From: Phoenicibacter congonensis
GTDB taxonomy: Bacteria > Actinomycetota > Coriobacteriia > Coriobacteriales > Eggerthellaceae
NCBI RefSeq assembly: GCF_900169485.1
Contig: NZ_LT821227.1
Location: forward strand, 1,383,957 to 1,447,956
Length of the DNA stretch: 64,000 nt
Direction: 5' to 3'
Within the stretch, counting starts at the first letter, position 1. Every line of letters begins with the position of its first letter. The translations under genes and the position numbers were made by a program. A model generated the notes under the pieces. It had not been told where the DNA came from. It saw only the letters and a list, made by a program, of their open reading frames with translations, and searched no databases. This document shows positions 55,032 through 64,000 of the stretch, piece after piece.

Positions 55032-58000
55032 CTACAAATCCTGCAGCGCAATTACGCCAAGTTCTTCGTCTCGTAGTGTTTCCATAGCAGCTGTTATTGC
55101 CTGCGTGCCTTCCAAAGTAGTCACCGCTGGAACGCCATAACGAACACAAGCGGAACGAATCGCATAACCGTCACCGCGAGCCTTTTCACCAAAAGGAGTG
55201 TTAATCACAAGTGAAATATCTCCGTTAGCAAGGCGATCAATAATGTTTGATTCACCCTCCGAAATCTTGTTCACTTCCTCACACTTAACACCAACTGCCT
55301 TCAAAGCGTGCGCAGTGCCTTTCGTCGCAACAATGTCAAACCCTAGGCGTTCAATCTCGCGCGCAATCGAAAAAACGTTTCGTTTATCGCGGTCGCACAC
55401 ACTCATAAAAACTGTGCCTTTAGTGGGCATTGTGTAGTCAATTGCGAACTGTGTCTTTGCATACGCAGCTGGGAAGTTATCAGCTATCCCCATGACCTCA
55501 CCGGTAGATTTCATCTCTGGTCCCAAAATTGTGTCCGTTCCCGGGAATCTTCCAAACGGAAGCACAGCCTCTTTTACCGAGAAGTGATTGAACTCACGCG
55601 TTTCAGACGGAAGATTTAAGTCTGAAATCTTTTCTCCGCACATTATTCTTGCAGCACACTTTGCCAGAGGAACACCTGTCGCTTTAGATACAAAAGGAAC
55701 AGTTCGGCTGGCTCTAGGGTTTGCTTCAATTACATAAATTATCGAATCTTTTACTGCAAATTGAATGTTTATTAGGCCAATAACACCAAGTCGGAGGGCA
55801 ATCTTTCGAGTAATTTCACGAAGTTTTTGTTGTTCTGATTGACTCAGAGCAAAAGGTGGCGTACAGCAAGCAGAGTCACCAGAGTGAATTCCAGCCATTT
55901 CGATGTGCTCCAGAATTCCACCAACGAACACCTCTTCGCCGTCACAAAGAGCATCAACATCAACTTCAATTGCGCCTTCGAGGAATTTATCAAGATAAAC
56001 TGGATGGTCAGGCGTAATTTTAGCCGCCTGCGTCATGTAGGTCTTTAGATGCTCGGTGTCATAAACAATCGCCATTCCTCGACCACCCAAAACATAGCTT
56101 GGACGAACAAGAAGTGGAAAACCGATGTTTTTTGCCACACTGCAAGCCTGCTCAAAAGTTGAAGCCATACCAGCGGCAGGATATGTAACACCTAATTCAT
56201 CAAGGATTGCGCTGAATTGGTCTCGATCTTCTGCCAAGTCAATCGCCTCAGGTTGTGTTCCCATAATTTTCACGCCTGCCTCAGCCAAATCATGCGCAAG
56301 TTTTAGAGGAGTTTGCCCACCAAGCGTGACAATAACGCCGTCAGGATCTTCTGCATCGATAATATCCATCACATCTTCAAAAGTCAACGGTTCAAAATAC
56401 AACTTGTCAGAAGTGTCATAGTCAGTTGACACAGTTTCTGGGTTGCAATTAACCATGATGGTTTCATATCCCTCATCATGCAGGGCATATGATGCATGAA
56501 CACAGCAATAGTCAAACTCAATTCCTTGCCCAATTCGATTTGGACCAGCGCCAAGAATCATCACACGAGGCTTAGTCTTTTGCGCGCCAACCTCGCTTTC
56601 AGCAGCGTCGTATGTCTTGTAGTGATAGGCTGTCTTGCTTTCAAATTCAGCAGCACAAGTGTCGACCGTCTTAAACGCAGGACGAACCCCCAAAATTTTT
56701 CTCACGGTTCGAACAAGTTTCGAATTTCCGCCCATTAGATGCGCAATTTGCTCATCAGAAATGCCAAACTGTTTAATAGTAAGCAGAGAATCGGCATCAA
56801 GCTCCTCAAGCTTGTGTCCTTCTATGTTGTTTTCAACAGCGACGATGTCAGCCATCCTGTTCAAAAACCACTTGTCGATTCCAGTTTTTTCCGCAATTTC
56901 ATCAACAGAAAAACCGCTTTTCATCGCTTCGGCAATGTGAAAGACTCGGTCTTGGGTTGGACGACCAAGAAGTCTGTCAAAATCTTCTCTGGTTTCAACG
57001 CGCTCACCCTTGCCATCGGCAATGAGGCCTGCCCTACCATTTTCCAAGGAACGCAGAGCTTTTCCTAATGCTTCCTCAAAAGTTCGTCCAATAGCCATAA
57101 TCTCGCCAACAGCCTTCATTCGAGTCGAAAGAGTGTCGTCGGTGCCATTAAATTTTTCAAAAGCAAAACGTGGAACCTTCACGACGCAATAGTCGATAGA
57201 AGGCTCAAAACAAGCAGGCGTAGCCTTTGTAATGTCATTCGTGATTTCATCTAGAGTGTATCCAACTGCCAATTTTGCGGCAGCTTTTGCAATTGGAAAA
57301 CCGGTCGCTTTAGAAGCAAGTGCAGAAGAGCGGCTAACGCGTGGGTTCATTTCTATGACAACCATGCGTCCATTTTTAGGATTGATAGCAAACTGCACAT
57401 TCGAACCGCCGGTCTCGACGCCAATTTTTTCGAGAATAGCAAGAGACGCAACTCTCATGCGTTGATATTCAACATCGCTTAGAGTTTGGGCAGGAGCAAC
57501 GGTGATTGAGTCGCCGGTGTGAACGCCCATTGCATCGAAATTCTCAATTGAACAGACGATGATTCCATTGCCTGCGCGGTCACGCATGACCTCCATCTCA
57601 TATTCTTTCCAGCCTTCGATGCTTTCTTCCACGAGAACTTCGCCGACTGGAGAAAGGTCGAGACCTTGCTCAACAATTTGTTCTAGTTCCTCTTCGTTAT
57701 GAGCAATTCCACCACCAGCTCCACCAAGGGTAAACGATGGACGTAAAACAACAGGAAAGCCAAGGTTGGAGACGATTTCCTTAGCATCCTCAACGCTGTA
57801 GGCATAGCCACTTCTTGCTGTTTCAATGCCAAGATCTTCCATGCATTCATTAAATAATTTGCGATCTTCTCCTCGCTCAATAGCATCGAGATCACAGCCA
57901 ATCATCTCAACACCATATTTCTCGAGCACACAACTTTTTGCAAGTTCTACCGCAACATTTAGCCCAGTTTGGCCACCGAGCGTAGGCAAAAGAGCATCAG

Positions 58001-58247
58001 GACGCTCAGTTGCAATAATTTTTTCCACGAATTCCTTCGTAATTGGTTCCACATATGTTTTATGCGCAAGGCCAGGGTCAGTCATAATTGTCGCTGGATT
58101 ACTGTTAACAAGAACGACTTCGAATCCGTCCTCTTCCAAAACCTTGCACGCCTGAGCTCCGGAATAGTCAAATTCACAAGCCTGCCCAATAACAATAGGG
58201 CCAGAGCCAATAACAAGAATTTTCTTTAAATCTTGACGTCTAGGCAT
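55032..58247 (-). CDS. carB: Carbamoyl-phosphate synthase large subunit
   Basis: 1071 residues, full length. Two ATP-grasp halves: [19 protein letters not shown] near 11 and [20 protein letters not shown] near 557, with [11 protein letters not shown] and [14 protein letters not shown] metal/ATP segments, and a C-terminal methylglyoxal-synthase-like regulatory domain ([21 protein letters not shown]). GAGGAGGT lies in the carA 3' end, with an 8-nt overlap. Starts with ATG. Confidence 0.97.
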   Translation of the reverse strand: MPRRQDLKKILVIGSGPIVIGQACEFDYSGAQACKVLEEDGFEVVLVNSNPATIMTDPGLAHKTYVEPITKEFVEKIIATERPDALLPTLGGQTGLNVAVELAKSCVLEKYGVEMIGCDLDAIERGEDRKLFNECMEDLGIETARSGYAYSVEDAKEIVSNLGFPVVLRPSFTLGGAGGGIAHNEEELEQIVEQGLDLSPVGEVLVEESIEGWKEYEMEVMRDRAGNGIIVCSIENFDAMGVHTGDSITVAPAQTLSDVEYQRMRVASLAILEKIGVETGGSNVQFAINPKNGRMVVIEMNPRVSRSSALASKATGFPIAKAAAKLAVGYTLDEITNDITKATPACFEPSIDYCVVKVPRFAFEKFNGTDDTLSTRMKAVGEIMAIGRTFEEALGKALRSLENGRAGLIADGKGERVETREDFDRLLGRPTQDRVFHIAEAMKSGFSVDEIAEKTGIDKWFLNRMADIVAVENNIEGHKLEELDADSLLTIKQFGISDEQIAHLMGGNSKLVRTVRKILGVRPAFKTVDTCAAEFESKTAYHYKTYDAAESEVGAQKTKPRVMILGAGPNRIGQGIEFDYCCVHASYALHDEGYETIMVNCNPETVSTDYDTSDKLYFEPLTFEDVMDIIDAEDPDGVIVTLGGQTPLKLAHDLAEAGVKIMGTQPEAIDLAEDRDQFSAILDELGVTYPAAGMASTFEQACSVAKNIGFPLLVRPSYVLGGRGMAIVYDTEHLKTYMTQAAKITPDHPVYLDKFLEGAIEVDVDALCDGEEVFVGGILEHIEMAGIHSGDSACCTPPFALSQSEQQKLREITRKIALRLGVIGLINIQFAVKDSIIYVIEANPRASRTVPFVSKATGVPLAKCAARIMCGEKISDLNLPSETREFNHFSVKEAVLPFGRFPGTDTILGPEMKSTGEVMGIADNFPAAYAKTQFAIDYTMPTKGTVFMSVCDRDKRNVFSIAREIERLGFDIVATKGTAHALKAVGVKCEEVNKISEGESNIIDRLANGDISLVINTPFGEKARGDGYAIRSACVRYGVPAVTTLEGTQAITAAMETLRDEELGVIALQDL

Positions 58248-59685
58248 TAGCTACCTCCTCTCCGCTCTCATGAGAAGGCTTTTTACTGTTTGATAGATTT
58301 AAAGGCGAAGAATCTTTCCTGTCAACCGCACAAGGTGTTGCACAATTCCTTCCAAATCTCCAGCCAGCAAGTCTGTCTTTTGCAATATCGATGTTCAAAT
58401 AATCGTCATCTCCATCCATTAAACGCGTGAATGCTGTAAATAGATAGTGAGAATCGGTCGGGCCAGGATTTGCCTCGGGGTGATATTGCACACAAAATGC
58501 AGGCACATCCATAAACTGAATGCCTTCCGCTGTACCATCGTTTAAATTCACATGAGTGAGACGAATTCTTCCATATTTTTCATTTTTAACGACAGGTGCT
58601 ACACCTGCTTGAACCCAAGCACGAAGATCCTCAGCAGAACCGTTGAGGCCCCGAGGCACTTCAACAGACTTATATTCATCCTCCAACTCACCAAGCGAAG
58701 AGAAAACACATCCAAAACCGTGATTCTGTGAAGTGATTTCAACGCGATGAGTTAGCAGGTTAAAAACTGGCTGGTTGCCGCCACGATGACCATATTTCAA
58801 CTTTTCAATTTCAGCGCCGGCTGCAATACTCATCATTTGATGGCCCAAGCAGATTCCAAAAATTGGCAACTTTCCTAAAAGCTCCCGAACTTGGACATAT
58901 GTGTCCTCAACCGCATCTGGATCACCTGGTCCATTTGAGAAAAATACGCCATCAGGATGCATACCAAGAACTTCTTTTGCAGGGGTGTCCCAAGGAACAA
59001 CTGTCAAATCACAACCGCAACGAACTAAATTTTCCAAAATTGCAAGCTTTGCACCGCAATCATATGCGACAACCTTATACTTCTTCTCGGCAGGCATTCC
59101 GAAAGCAAACGCTTGAGAAGCGGGCAATTCGTCAAATTTAGAAGCAGCCGCGCGAGACACAGTCTTCACAAGATTCTGTCCAACGATAGAAGTGGATTCT
59201 TTCACTTCATCCAAGAGACGTTCTTCGTCTAAAACAACAGTCGAAACAGCAGCTTTTTGCGCGCCGAAGTCTCGAATATGACGAACGAGGGAGCGCGTGT
59301 CCACTCCCTCGATTGCAACGATTTTGTTTCTTATCAAAAAATCTGGCAGCGAAATCTCACTTCTGAAGTTAGAAGGAGTTTGGCACATGTCGCGAACCAC
59401 AAGCGCACGCATCGCAGGCGCCGCCGACTGGCAATCGTCAAGGTTAACTCCATAATTGCCAATTTGAGGATAGGTCATGGTCACAATTTGCCCAGCGTAG
59501 CTCGGATCTGTGATTACTTCTAAATAACCCTCAAGAGTCGTGTTGAAGCAAATCTCACCAAACGCCGTTCCGTCTACTCCACAAGAATAGCCTGAAAAAC
59601 TCGTCCCATCCTCCAGAACTAACAGCGCCGGTTTCCTGCCAAATTTAGTAGTGTTTTTAAGAATAGTCTCAGAGAGTTTAGTCAA
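58240..59685 (-). CDS. carA: Carbamoyl-phosphate synthase small subunit with insertion and tail
   Basis: 481 residues with a TTG start overlapping the pyrC end. The N-terminal domain ([19 protein letters not shown]) and glutaminase domain are complete: catalytic Cys in [15 protein letters not shown], His/Glu in [12 protein letters not shown]. It is about 100 residues longer than usual. About 50 extra residues ([20 protein letters not shown]...) lie between NHGF and THVNLNDGT, and a hydrophilic C-terminal tail of about 50 follows the normal end. It supplies ammonia to CarB. Confidence 0.94.
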   Translation of the reverse strand: MTKLSETILKNTTKFGRKPALLVLEDGTSFSGYSCGVDGTAFGEICFNTTLEGYLEVITDPSYAGQIVTMTYPQIGNYGVNLDDCQSAAPAMRALVVRDMCQTPSNFRSEISLPDFLIRNKIVAIEGVDTRSLVRHIRDFGAQKAAVSTVVLDEERLLDEVKESTSIVGQNLVKTVSRAAASKFDELPASQAFAFGMPAEKKYKVVAYDCGAKLAILENLVRCGCDLTVVPWDTPAKEVLGMHPDGVFFSNGPGDPDAVEDTYVQVRELLGKLPIFGICLGHQMMSIAAGAEIEKLKYGHRGGNQPVFNLLTHRVEITSQNHGFGCVFSSLGELEDEYKSVEVPRGLNGSAEDLRAWVQAGVAPVVKNEKYGRIRLTHVNLNDGTAEGIQFMDVPAFCVQYHPEANPGPTDSHYLFTAFTRLMDGDDDYLNIDIAKDRLAGWRFGRNCATPCAVDRKDSSPLNLSNSKKPSHESGEEVANA

Positions 59686-60970
59686 TTACCTCGCCAGCTT
59701 TCAAAACAATGTTTCCATCCACCAAAACTTCGGTCGCACGACCAACAAGTTCACACCCAAGAAAACCACTGTTTTCAGCTCGCGATTCGAATCCGCCTTC
59801 GCCAACCGTCCATTTCAAATCAGGATCAAAAACAGTGATGTCAGCTGTTTCACCTTCTTCTAGTTTAACGGCTTTAGCGCGAAGAATCTCTCTCGGTTTA
59901 ACACTCATTAAAGAAACTAACTTTGAATAATCAATTTCGCCTGTTTTTACGAGATTCGTGTTTATCAAAGCAAGAGAAGTTTCAAGTCCAATCATTCCAA
60001 AAGGCGCGAGCTCGAATTCTCTGTCTTTTTCATATGCTGCATGAGGAGCGTGATCTGTGACAATAATGTCAACATCTCCTGACTTAACTCCCTCAATTAA
60101 CGCTTTAGTATCAACTTCAGTGCGCAGAGGTGGATTGACCTTTAGAGAAGTAGGATAGGTGTCGTCAATGTCATTCTCATTTAAGAACATGTGATGAGGC
60201 GTGACCTCACACGTTACAGGCAAACCTTCTGCTTTTGCACGCTTAACGAGCTCTAATCCACGAGCAGTTGTAATGTGCTGAATGTGTAATGGGCAACCTG
60301 TTAGGCGACACATCGAAATGTCACGTTCAATCTCAACTTCCTCACCCTCAGCAGGCCATGGAGAAAGACCAAGGCGGGTGGAACATTTCCCCTCATTAAC
60401 CTGGCCTTCGCCAACGAGAGAATCGTCTTGCGCATGAACAGAAACTACACAGTCGAATTGAGAGGCATAATCCATGACAAGGCGCATGATCCCAGCTTTT
60501 TGAATTCCCGCACCGTCATCAGTGAACATGCGAACACCATGTTCGAACATGTCTCCCATGTCAGAGAGTGTCTCGCCTTGGCGCTCGTGCGTACAAGCCC
60601 CCGAAACTTCGACTTTGCAGTGGCCCTTTTTCTCGGCAACGGCTTTAACATATTCAACACCAACAGCGTCATCAATGCATGGGTCGGTGTTAGGCATCGC
60701 ACAAACAGATGTAAAACCACCTTTTACAGCCGCGCGAGTTCCAGACTCAATGTCTTCTTTATGCTCAAAGCCTGGCTCACGAAGATGAACATGCGCATCA
60801 ACAAGACCCGGAGTAACAATCTTTCCGTTACAGTCGATGATTTCTGTACCTTCAACAGAAAGATCTTTTCCAACTTCTGCAATTTTTCCGTCTTTAACAT
60901 AAATGTCGGCAACTCCATCAATGCCAACCTGTGGATCAACTAAGTGACCGCCTTTAAGAATCAAGTCCAT
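59678..60970 (-). CDS. pyrC: Dihydroorotase
   Basis: 430 residues from the ATG at 60970, which has GGTG upstream; it overlaps pyrB by 17 nt. Zinc-binding GLVDAHVHLREPGFEHKED near 55, PNTDPCIDD near 97, HIQHITTARGLELV near 233, and the catalytic VTDHAPHAAYEKD near 307. It closes carbamoyl aspartate to dihydroorotate. Class I, the type found in Gram-positive bacteria. Confidence 0.96.
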   Translation of the reverse strand: MDLILKGGHLVDPQVGIDGVADIYVKDGKIAEVGKDLSVEGTEIIDCNGKIVTPGLVDAHVHLREPGFEHKEDIESGTRAAVKGGFTSVCAMPNTDPCIDDAVGVEYVKAVAEKKGHCKVEVSGACTHERQGETLSDMGDMFEHGVRMFTDDGAGIQKAGIMRLVMDYASQFDCVVSVHAQDDSLVGEGQVNEGKCSTRLGLSPWPAEGEEVEIERDISMCRLTGCPLHIQHITTARGLELVKRAKAEGLPVTCEVTPHHMFLNENDIDDTYPTSLKVNPPLRTEVDTKALIEGVKSGDVDIIVTDHAPHAAYEKDREFELAPFGMIGLETSLALINTNLVKTGEIDYSKLVSLMSVKPREILRAKAVKLEEGETADITVFDPDLKWTVGEGGFESRAENSGFLGCELVGRATEVLVDGNIVLKAGEVID

Positions 60971-61898
60971 CACTGACACCTCCCAACAAAAGATACATTG
61001 AAGCCATTCTTACAAGAATTCCTGCATAAACCTGATCAAGGATGAGCGAACGCTCAGGATGATCAGCCATGTAGCTGTCGAGCTCGACGCCACGGTTGAT
61101 TGGTCCAGGGTGGCAAACTACAGCATGAGGTTTCATTAAATGCTCGTGTTTTTCTGTTAGGCCGAATCGCTGATGGTATTCGCGAATTGAGGGGAATGGA
61201 GCTCCTTCGATTCTTTCGTGCTGAACGCGCAGCATATAGACAACGTCGAGATCAGGCAAAACAGAGTAGAAATCGCTAGTTTGCGAATCAGCGCCAAGTA
61301 CCTCAACTTGCGCTGGCATGACTGTTGGAGGTGCCACAACACAAACGTTTGCACCCATGATTTTTAGTGCTGGAATGAGAGAGCCGCACACGCGAGAGTG
61401 AGAAATGTCACCGACAATTCCCACGTTTAGGCCGTCGAGATGACCGAAACGCTCCCAAATTGAATAAAGGTCAAGAAGTGCTTGTGTTGGGTGCTGATGT
61501 TTTCCATCGCCCGCATCGATTACATGAACGCCTGAAACGTTCGATATCTTTTTGGGAACACCGGCATGACGATCGCGCACTACAATCAAATCAACTTTGT
61601 AGGAACAAAGGGTTTTGACAGTGTCAACGAGGCTTTCGCCTTTCACTGTGGAAGTTGAAGAGCCGCCAAAGTTCAAGCTGTTGGCAGAAAGCCTTTTTTC
61701 TGCAATTTCGAAACTTGAACGTGTTCTTGTAGATGGCTCGTTAAACATGTTAACGATGGTGGCGCCTTTTAGAGTTGGCACCTGTTTTACAGCGCGCTCA
61801 TTTACGGCGCGGAAACGCTTCGCGTTTTCCAAAATCAACATGATGTCATCTGCGGAATATTCGCGCAAATCAATCAAGTCTTTGTGATTAAAGCCCAC
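60954..61898 (-). CDS. pyrB: Aspartate carbamoyltransferase catalytic subunit
   Basis: 314 residues with a GTG start 7 nt after GGAG. Carbamoyl-phosphate loop NEPSTRTRSSFEIAEKRL near 53-70, HPTQALLDLYSI near 135, GDISHSRVCGSLIPAL near 162, and CHPGPINRGVE near 270. No pyrI regulatory subunit is present in the operon. Confidence 0.97.
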   Translation of the reverse strand: MGFNHKDLIDLREYSADDIMLILENAKRFRAVNERAVKQVPTLKGATIVNMFNEPSTRTRSSFEIAEKRLSANSLNFGGSSTSTVKGESLVDTVKTLCSYKVDLIVVRDRHAGVPKKISNVSGVHVIDAGDGKHQHPTQALLDLYSIWERFGHLDGLNVGIVGDISHSRVCGSLIPALKIMGANVCVVAPPTVMPAQVEVLGADSQTSDFYSVLPDLDVVYMLRVQHERIEGAPFPSIREYHQRFGLTEKHEHLMKPHAVVCHPGPINRGVELDSYMADHPERSLILDQVYAGILVRMASMYLLLGGVSDGLDS

Positions 61899-61908
61899 TT
61901 TTCATCTC

Positions 61909-62457
61909 CTATTTCTCATAAATCTCGACCGCATTTCTGCCGTCAACCTCTTCAAGGAACAATTTGACATCTTCGTGCGATGACGAAGGAACGTTTTTGC
62001 CAACGAAGTCAGCGCGAATTGGAAGCTCACGATGGCCGCGGTCAATGAGAACCGCTAGTTGAACCGTTTTTGGACGACCAATGTCCATGAGCGCATTGAG
62101 GGCGCTTCGGACAGTTCTTCCGGTGTAAAGAATGTCGTCAACCAAAATGACGTCCTTGCCGTCGATGTTAAACCGAATGTCGGTCATCTTGATTTCTGGA
62201 GAAAAATTGGTGGCATAATCGTCACGATAGAAGCTGATGTCAAGCTTACCGTAGGGAATGTCAGCTCCTTCAATCTCCATCACCTTGTGGCGCAAGCGCC
62301 TGGCCAGCGAATCACCTCGCGTAACAACACCCACAAATACAATGTTGTCAGCGCCTTCGTTGAACTCCAAGATTTGGTGCGCCATGCGAGTGAGAGTTCT
62401 GTCAATTTCTTCACCAGTGAGAACGACAGATTTTAATGGTCTTGAATTCTCGCTCAA
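61909..62457 (-). CDS. pyrR: PyrR regulator / uracil phosphoribosyltransferase
   Basis: About 182 residues. The TTG at 62457 is preferred because AGGAG lies 7 nt upstream of it but directly abuts the GTG at 62466. PRPP-binding loop VILVDDILYTGRTVRSAL near 98-115, and basic RNA-binding positions typical of PyrR (THIS-like RMAHQILE start, GVVTRGDSLARRL). It senses UMP/UTP and controls the operon. It is the first gene. Confidence 0.95.
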   Translation of the reverse strand: MSENSRPLKSVVLTGEEIDRTLTRMAHQILEFNEGADNIVFVGVVTRGDSLARRLRHKVMEIEGADIPYGKLDISFYRDDYATNFSPEIKMTDIRFNIDGKDVILVDDILYTGRTVRSALNALMDIGRPKTVQLAVLIDRGHRELPIRADFVGKNVPSSSHEDVKLFLEEVDGRNAVEIYEK

Positions 62458-62480
62458 AAGAATCACTCCTAAAACTCAGA

Positions 62481-62565
62481 GCACATAGAGAGCGAGCAGA
62501 AGAAAAGCATAGCTAGATATAGTTATGGCATATGTCGCTTTGTCTTGTCGACCTCTCTGTGCCGC
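62481..62565 (-). promoter_or_regulatory. PyrR-binding leader element and competing helix
   Basis: The minus strand has GGCACAGAGAGGTCG (62550-62564), close to the PyrR binding-loop consensus (CAGAGAGGnU). Its GCACAGAGAG can pair with CTCTCT-AT-GTGC at 62481-62492, 14 nt before the AGGAG site. Two alternative structures near the ribosome site suggest control of translation or early termination. Confidence 0.65.
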
Positions 62566-62582
62566 TTTTAAAGACTTTAGTG

Positions 62583-62611
62583 ATTATATACGATTTTGAC
62601 ACCGTTGTGAA
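62583..62611 (-). promoter_or_regulatory. Promoter of the pyr operon
   Basis: On the minus strand TTCACA (62606-62611) and TATAAT (62583-62588) are 17 nt apart, giving a leader of about 115 nt before pyrR. Confidence 0.7.
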
Positions 62612-62675
62612 AGATTGTTGCGCATTCACGGCCTATCAGATCACATAACTCCCACATATCATGTCTCACATATTA

Positions 62676-63048
62676 TGTCTGGCACCATTTCTGCACGTCT
62701 GTCACTGGTGTTATATGTCTGTCACCAGTGCTGCGAATTCATGACTGGCACTAATGCTTTGCGTCTGTCACCAGTGCTGGGAATTCATGACTGGCACTAA
62801 CATCACTAATCAATCACGTCTGTCACCAGTGCTGGGAATTCATGACTGGCACTAATGATTTGCGTTTGTTACGATTGCTGCATTTGTTTTTCTAGCGTAA
62901 AAATTCATGACTGGTACTAATGAAGCATGAGCATTGATTCATCACTGGCGTTAAGTTCACAATAACTGTTTCATGACTGGCACTTGCAGCGTAACCAAAC
63001 CAGCGAGACACGACTGACACTTGTGTTTCATGACTGGCACTTTTGCGA
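62676..63048 (+). repeat. REP cluster linked to RAYT copy 3
   Basis: About sixteen plus-oriented repeats of the CTGTCACCAGTG and TGACTGGCACTAATG subtypes. Order and linkers match 37830-38080 beside RAYT copy 2, but with rearranged and extra units (for example CTTGCAGCGTAACCAAACCAGC). Confidence 0.9.
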
Positions 63049-63370
63049 GGAAGATAGCAAGTTACGAAAAGAATAAGCAGAAATTACGAGAATAACGCCA
63101 GTAAATACAAAATAAGCGAACTCGCAGGGATTATTTAAGGGGTGGAAAATGCCACAAAACAAAACAAGCCATGAACTAGCCAAAAAGTTCAAGTGAAATT
63201 AATGACAACGCTTCAATTAGAGTGAACTTTCGTCTAGTACAGAGTTAGGTCAACTGTAAGTATCAGAGGTCGTGTTCTCGCAACGCAGCAGCACAAAAAC
63301 TTATATTACAAAACGAAATACCCTGCTCAGAACTTTTAGTTTTAAAAATGCTAAAGTTATAAAGACATCC
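63049..63370 (-). repeat. Non-coding flank shared with RAYT copy 2
   Basis: Nearly the same sequence as 38081-38408 with scattered substitutions and small indels; directly adjoins the RAYT stop codon. Confidence 0.8.
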
Positions 63371-64000
63371 TTATGTCGCAAGAATGCTAACTTGATGCCT
63401 AGTCAGACCCGTGACCCGAGAAATTTGATTTATATTAGATCCAAGTTTTAGAAGCGACTTCACAAGTTTTCTTAAAAGTGAACTGGACAGAGCAGATATT
63501 CTGCCAAGATTTTTCTCTTTCACAATTCTTTTCACCGCATCAATCACCAACATATCAGATGGTGTGCTGCTTGGAATCACTTCAAATTCTTTCCCGTCAT
63601 CGGGGCTCATTTGACTCTCGGCAACGTCATGTGTGTACTGCTTGAGATACGAAATCGAAAGCGTAGTGTCTAGGATTTCCTTAGCTTTAGCATCGAATTC
63701 TTCAGAATCTAAATCCTTGAATGAAGACCACTTGTAATTTTCTGCGCGCTTGACCATTCCCGCCTTGACGGGGTTGTTGAAAATGTATGCGGCGGTTTGC
63801 AAAAATTGCAGCTCATCCTGCACAGGTTTCGAATAAAAACGCGAATTCCACAGGGTGCCCGACCGGCCATATTTTCGATTAAACCACTTAACGTACCGCG
63901 ACCCAATGGACCTAAAAACCTTGTCGCACTTTTTAATGTCCCCATAAAACAGCGCATGAATGTGGTTCGACATCAGCACGTAGGCGAGCAACACTATCCC
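63371..64000 (-). CDS. REP-associated tyrosine transposase (RAYT), copy 3 (5' end outside window)
   Basis: The frame is open to the window edge and aligns with copy 2 from about residue 48 to its end, with only a few changes (for example GRISALSSSLLRKL for GKISALSRSLLRKL). The His-x-His and candidate Tyr motifs are kept. The missing N-terminal part should lie just beyond 64000. The near identity to copy 2 points to recent duplication or gene conversion. Confidence 0.9.
   Translation of the reverse strand, partial: GIVLLAYVLMSNHIHALFYGDIKKCDKVFRSIGSRYVKWFNRKYGRSGTLWNSRFYSKPVQDELQFLQTAAYIFNNPVKAGMVKRAENYKWSSFKDLDSEEFDAKAKEILDTTLSISYLKQYTHDVAESQMSPDDGKEFEVIPSSTPSDMLVIDAVKRIVKEKNLGRISALSSSLLRKLVKSLLKLGSNINQISRVTGLTRHQVSILAT

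Overview
The window looks like a chromosomal segment of an anaerobic, low-to-moderate G+C actinobacterium, most likely a member of the Coriobacteriia. This is inferred from gene content and was not tested by any search: a three-gene 2-oxoacid:ferredoxin oxidoreductase, a Tat-exported DMSO-reductase-family enzyme without a membrane anchor, a pyrR-B-C-carA-carB-K-D-F pyrimidine operon, a cobalamin-riboswitch-controlled Ig-repeat surface protein, and several genes whose start codon lies 6-8 nt after a -10 box (leaderless mRNAs, frequent in actinobacteria).

Layout. 1-5.3 kb: the N-terminal 1120 codons of a giant surface protein (minus strand) behind a cobalamin riboswitch, then repeat-filled DNA with a decayed gene. 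5.3-14.2 kb: a repeat-free housekeeping block (tRNA-Val, tRNA-Leu, secG-gpmI-tpiA and a membrane protein; nnrD; azlC-azlD; lepA; rpsT). 14.2-18.6 kb: repeats, the first RAYT transposase and a ComEC-like metallo-beta-lactamase-fold lipoprotein. 18.6-25.0 kb: holA diverging from paaK, a LysR-effector-like gene and a 2-oxoacid:ferredoxin oxidoreductase operon. 25.5-37.7 kb: tRNA-Phe, repeats, queT, a PTS-EIIC-like carrier, a flavoprotein, a ClC channel, tRNA-Ala and tRNA-Ile, comEC/comEA, thiI-rpoZ-gmk. 37.8-52.6 kb: an accessory region with RAYT copy 2, dmsA-dmsB with a TorD chaperone, a thioredoxin/CXXC/polyferredoxin set, a cupin, a phosphoesterase, a nitroreductase and a zinc-type macrodomain, all embedded in repeats. 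52.6-62.5 kb: the pyrimidine operon, free of repeats. 62.7-64 kb: repeats and RAYT copy 3, cut by the window end.

The dominant unexplained signal is a very abundant dispersed short repeat (core TGTCTGGCACCAGTG and variants such as CTGACACC, CTGACCCC, CTGTCACC) that fills almost every long intergenic region, sometimes in higher-order tandem units of about 150-160 bp. Three genes for REP-associated tyrosine transposases (RAYTs) sit among the repeats. This is best read as a RAYT/REP system that has expanded to an unusual degree. It appears to have spread apart two gene neighbourhoods that are compact in many bacteria: comEA-comEC-holA-rpsT-lepA and pyr operon-gmk-rpoZ.

How genes work together: the pyr operon makes UMP and is probably autoregulated by PyrR through a visible leader site. 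tpiA-gpmI serve glycolysis. The Por complex with PaaK probably links 2-oxoacids, CoA thioesters and ATP. DmsAB/TorD plus the membrane polyferredoxin set suggest anaerobic respiration on an unknown S- or N-oxide or aromatic substrate.
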